Assembly (NCBI GenBank): GCA_030635865.1
Contig: DAOVYA010000038.1
Location: 1-9,572 of the forward strand
From: Gammaproteobacteria bacterium
Lineage (GTDB): Bacteria; Pseudomonadota; Gammaproteobacteria; UBA9214
Direction: 5' to 3'
Length of the DNA: 9,572 nucleotides
Part shown: positions 7,101-9,572 of the stretch, piece after piece
Layout of the letters: each line of letters starts with the position of its first letter
Position numbering within the stretch: position 1 is the first letter of the stretch
Notes under the pieces: model-generated
Seen by the model: only the letters and a program-made list of their open reading frames with translations
Told to the model about the DNA's origin: nothing
The model's database searches: none
Position numbers and translations under genes: made by a program

Positions 7101-8147
7101 ATGCGTCCAGTCCAGTTATTAACCGTGCTTGAACGGGAGTTCCAGGCGGCCCTGCACGGTCAGCATACGCCGGTTATGTTATGGGGCCCGCCCGGCGTCG
7201 GTAAATCACAAATGGTTGCGCAGGTGGCCGAGCAGCATGGCATGCCGATGATCGATATCCGCCTGTCCCAGATGGAACCGAGTGATTTGCGCGGCATTCC
7301 GTTTCGTGTTGACGAGCAAGTGGAATGGGCAGTGCCCTCGATGTTGCCGGATGCAGAACGACACGGGAACCAGGGGATCCTGTTCCTGGACGAGATCACA
7401 TCCGTGCCGCCGAGTGTTTCGGCAGCAGCCTATCAATTGATACTGGATCGTCGCCTCGGCGCCTATGAAGTCCCGGATGGTTGGGCGATTTTCGCGGCGG
7501 GCAACCGCCAGGGTGACCGTGGTGTGACCTATACCATGCCTGCGCCACTGGCCAACCGGTTTTCTCATTTCGATGTCGATGTAAATCTCGATGACTGGGT
7601 GGCCTGGGCCTATGCCAATGATATCGATGAGCGCCTTATAGGGTTTTTGCGTTTTCGTCCGGAGTTGTTATTTGAGTTTGACCCGGCGCATAACCCGGTG
7701 GCCTTCCCGTCACCGCGCTCCTGGGAATTTGCACACCGTGCCCTGCAAAAATTTGCTGATGTACAGGACTTGTTAACAGGTACCTTGCAGGCCTGCGTGG
7801 GTCCGGCGGCCGGCATCGAACTGTCCGCCTTTGTAGAAAACCTCGATAAATTACCAGACATCGACGCCATCATGCGGGGTGAGAAGGTCAGGGTGCCAAA
7901 GGAGACCGATTTGCAGTATGCCGTTGCAGCGGCACTGGTGGGTCGGGCGATTCGTGCACGGCAAGAGAGTAATGCTGCGGAGTTATACGGTCATATCCTG
8001 GATTTTGCCGGTAGTTTCCCGCAGCGTGAAATGGGCGTGATGTTGGTGTCGGATATGTATCGTGCAATCGGGCAGGATGTATTCAGTGTGCCGCAGTTTT
8101 CGAGGTGGGCAAATATCGTGGCGGATGTGATGCTGTACGATAGTTGA
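7101..8147 (+). CDS. MoxR-type AAA+ ATPase
   Basis: This 348-residue AAA+ ATPase belongs to the MoxR/dynein-related clade and probably remodels or loads a partner complex together with the VWA protein encoded next. Walker A is GPPGVGKS (29-36) and Walker B GILFLDE (92-98). The sensor-1 asparagine is N135 in FAAGNRQGDRG, an arginine finger is R153 in PLANRF, and sensor-2 is R206 in FPSPRSW. The C-terminal third is a helical lid without a further recognised domain. AAGGGA about six bases before the ATG is a good ribosome-binding site. MoxR ATPases typically sit beside VWA-protein genes, as here, but the pair is separated by a repeat element. A PA2707-like subfamily is possible but unproven. No mutation of key residues is visible. 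Confidence 0.92.
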   Translation: MRPVQLLTVLEREFQAALHGQHTPVMLWGPPGVGKSQMVAQVAEQHGMPMIDIRLSQMEPSDLRGIPFRVDEQVEWAVPSMLPDAERHGNQGILFLDEITSVPPSVSAAAYQLILDRRLGAYEVPDGWAIFAAGNRQGDRGVTYTMPAPLANRFSHFDVDVNLDDWVAWAYANDIDERLIGFLRFRPELLFEFDPAHNPVAFPSPRSWEFAHRALQKFADVQDLLTGTLQACVGPAAGIELSAFVENLDKLPDIDAIMRGEKVRVPKETDLQYAVAAALVGRAIRARQESNAAELYGHILDFAGSFPQREMGVMLVSDMYRAIGQDVFSVPQFSRWANIVADVMLYDS

Positions 8148-8155
8148 AAAAAGAA

Positions 8156-8344
8156 GCCACAGAGGGCACAGAGTACACAGAGAAAAAACCGTCTATTCAA
8201 AAGAGGTTTTTATAATCGATTGTACTAACAGTGGGTCTTCGAATATTCAGTCATTTTGCTAAATAAAATAATGTCTGGATTTCGGCTTTCGCAGGCATGA
8301 TATCGACTTATGTAAGTCTCTGTGTTCTCTGTGCCCTCTGTGGC
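8156..8344 (+). repeat. Inverted-repeat element C (CACAGAG family), 189 bp
   Basis: Arms of 28 nt, 8156-8183 and 8317-8344, are reverse complements with one mismatch. Each arm is built of three tandem 9-mers (CACAGAGGG, CACAGAGTA, CACAGAGAA at 8158-8184). The AT-rich interior includes a small AAAAACC/GGTTTTT hairpin (8184-8190, 8205-8211), a TATAAT at 8211-8216 and a decayed piece of another repeat (8276-8300). The element begins eight bases after the MoxR stop and ends ten bases before the VWA start, filling nearly the whole gap. It has no coding capacity, and the frame crossing its right arm into the VWA gene is incidental. Confidence 0.82.
8276..8300 (+). repeat. Decayed half-copy of the CGTCAT-type repeat core
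   Basis: These 25 bases match 5368-5392, the right hairpin arm of the nested MITE, at 20 of 25 positions (TGGATTTCGGCTTTCGCAGG against TGGATTCCGGCCTGCGCCGG). No matching left half is evident nearby, so it appears to be a remnant inside element C. Confidence 0.5.
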
Positions 8345-8354
8345 AAAGAATTTT

Positions 8355-9542
8355 ATGTCAGACGAAATCGAAACCAAGTTATCCGCTGCACGTACCCGCC
8401 TGATCCTGGACCGGCCGTTCCTGGGAGCCCTGGTGCTGCGTATGCCGATGAAGCCGGCAGACCCGGAGTGGTGCGCAACCATCGGTACCGATGCGCGCGC
8501 CTTTTATTACAATCCTGAATATATCAACAGCCTCACGGTTGACCAGGCACAATTCGCGCTGGCCCATGAGGCCCTGCACTGTGCCTTGTCGCATTTCTCA
8601 CGCCGTGAACACCGTGACAGGGGTCGTTGGGATATTGCCTGCGACCTGGCCATCAACCCGATCCTGATCAAGGAAGGCATGACGGCGGTACCTGGTGCAC
8701 TCTATAACATTGGTTATGAAGGCATGACGGCCGAGGAAATTTATCCGCTGGTCAAGGATAACCCCGAAGAGCAGCCACATGATCAGCATCTCTATGGCAA
8801 GGATTCCACATCGAGTAAAGACCACGGCAAGCTGACTGGGCCCGGCGATGAGGGCGGTGGTGAAGGCGCAGGGCGTGCAAAAATTTCGCCACCGGAAGTG
8901 CTGGGCGAGGCAGAGAAGGAACGTTTATCCGTGCAGTGGCGACAGCGACTGGCCGGTGCCGCGCAGCAGGCAATGCAGGCCGGCAAGTTGACGGGGTCGC
9001 TGCGGATGCTGGTAGATCACCTGCTACAGCCGCAACTCCCCTGGCGCATGTTATTGGCGCGTTACATGACGGCGGCCAGCCGCGATGATTACAGTTATAT
9101 GCGTCCCTCGAGGCGTGAAGGTGAGGCGATCTTTCCCAGCCTGCGCAGCTCCCGGACGGACATTGTCGTCGTACTGGATACCAGTGGCTCGATCAAGGCA
9201 GCGGAAATGCAGGAATTTGTTTCCGAGGTGGATGCCATCAAGGGACAGGTGCGTGCACGGATTACCCTGCTGGCCTGTGATGCACAGTTGGCGGTCGGCG
9301 GGCCATGGGTCTACGAACCATGGGAAGAATTTACTTTGCCGGACAATATCCATGGCGGTGGCGGTACCCGGTTTACACCGGCGTTCGATTGGGTCGAACA
9401 CGAGGGGAAGAGTCTGGATCTGCTGGTGTATTTCACGGATGCCGAGGGCGAATTTCCGCCACTGGAACCGCAATTTCCGGTGATCTGGCTGGTAAAAGGC
9501 CGCGGCAAGGTGCCCTGGGGCCAGCGTGTTCAGTTGAACTAG
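8355..9542 (+). CDS. HExxH metallopeptidase-like / VWA domain protein (DUF2201 type)
   Basis: This 395-residue cytoplasmic protein is the likely partner of the MoxR ATPase. The N-terminal domain (about 1-150) is metallopeptidase-like, with HEALH at 71-75 followed by H80 (AHEALHCALSH) and a downstream DLAIN segment. A Gly/Asp-rich linker (GPGDEGGGEGAGR) leads to a helical part containing LLARYMTAASRDDYSYMRPS. The VWA domain follows with an intact MIDAS: DTSGS at 275-279, T338 in GGGGTRFTP and D362 in FTDAEGE. Catalysis is not established for this family. ATG 8355 fits the family-like start MSDEIETKLSAARTRLILDRPF; the frame upstream to 8322 is translated repeat. No clear ribosome-binding site exists. 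The TAG stop lies exactly where a MITE end begins. Confidence 0.88.
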   Translation: MSDEIETKLSAARTRLILDRPFLGALVLRMPMKPADPEWCATIGTDARAFYYNPEYINSLTVDQAQFALAHEALHCALSHFSRREHRDRGRWDIACDLAINPILIKEGMTAVPGALYNIGYEGMTAEEIYPLVKDNPEEQPHDQHLYGKDSTSSKDHGKLTGPGDEGGGEGAGRAKISPPEVLGEAEKERLSVQWRQRLAGAAQQAMQAGKLTGSLRMLVDHLLQPQLPWRMLLARYMTAASRDDYSYMRPSRREGEAIFPSLRSSRTDIVVVLDTSGSIKAAEMQEFVSEVDAIKGQVRARITLLACDAQLAVGGPWVYEPWEEFTLPDNIHGGGGTRFTPAFDWVEHEGKSLDLLVYFTDAEGEFPPLEPQFPVIWLVKGRGKVPWGQRVQLN

Positions 9543-9572
9543 GGAACCTCTGATTTATACGTCATTGCGAGC
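9542..9572 (+). mobile_element. Left end of a second MITE copy (runs out of window)
   Basis: GGGAACCTCTGATTTAT starting at 9542 matches the terminal repeat of the nested MITE. There is one mismatch in 17 against its right end (reverse complement of 5396-5412). As there, it is preceded by TA (9540-9541) and followed by a CGTCATT start of the core. The core then diverges (GCGAGC rather than CCGGCG), so it may be a variant with a different interior. Confidence 0.65.

Noticed and set aside
8205..8216. TATAAT at 8211 as an annotated promoter
   Set aside because: A perfect -10 hexamer but no -35 at 16-18 bases and an AT-rich setting; mentioned only as a possibility within element C.
8322..8354. 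Upstream extension of the VWA protein (MFSVPSVAKNF)
   Set aside because: It encodes the right arm of inverted repeat C; ATG 8355 gives the natural N-terminus.

Overview
The window looks like a chromosomal segment of a moderately GC-rich gammaproteobacterium. The evidence is the rpsP-rimM-trmD-rplS ribosome/tRNA operon in its usual order, an HtpG-type Hsp90, an Hsp15 (HslR) and an Ogt-type alkyltransferase, all close to proteobacterial forms. The genus cannot be fixed from sequence alone. All genes lie on the + strand. There are no tRNA or rRNA genes, CRISPR arrays, transposases or phage genes.

Layout. 1-1829: end of rpsP, then rimM, trmD and rplS, tightly packed, closed by a 15-bp hairpin (1858-1893). 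1924-4376: ogt and htpG, joined by an ATGA overlap. 4377-5627: a cytoplasmic FrnE/DsbA-like thiol oxidoreductase gene bracketed by two related short inverted-repeat elements in the same orientation; the second carries a smaller MITE nested inside it. 5628-6467: hslR and a Nudix hydrolase gene, 6 bp apart. 6569-7012: a small SRPBCC/AHSA1-type protein. 7101-9542: a two-gene module of a MoxR-type AAA+ ATPase and a protein joining an HExxH metallopeptidase-like domain to a VWA domain. A 189-bp inverted-repeat element separates the two. At the right edge another copy of the MITE end begins exactly at the stop codon of the VWA gene.

Functionally the first part is translation (ribosomal proteins, 16S maturation, tRNA m1G37). 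The middle holds stress and repair functions (alkylation repair, Hsp90, thiol redox, stalled 50S recycling, nucleotide hydrolysis). The right part is a poorly characterised ATPase-VWA remodelling module. The most unusual feature is the density of non-autonomous repeats. At least three families sit between genes, one is nested in another, and the junctions touch start or stop regions of neighbouring genes. The MoxR / HExxH-VWA pair is the best candidate for under-described biology.
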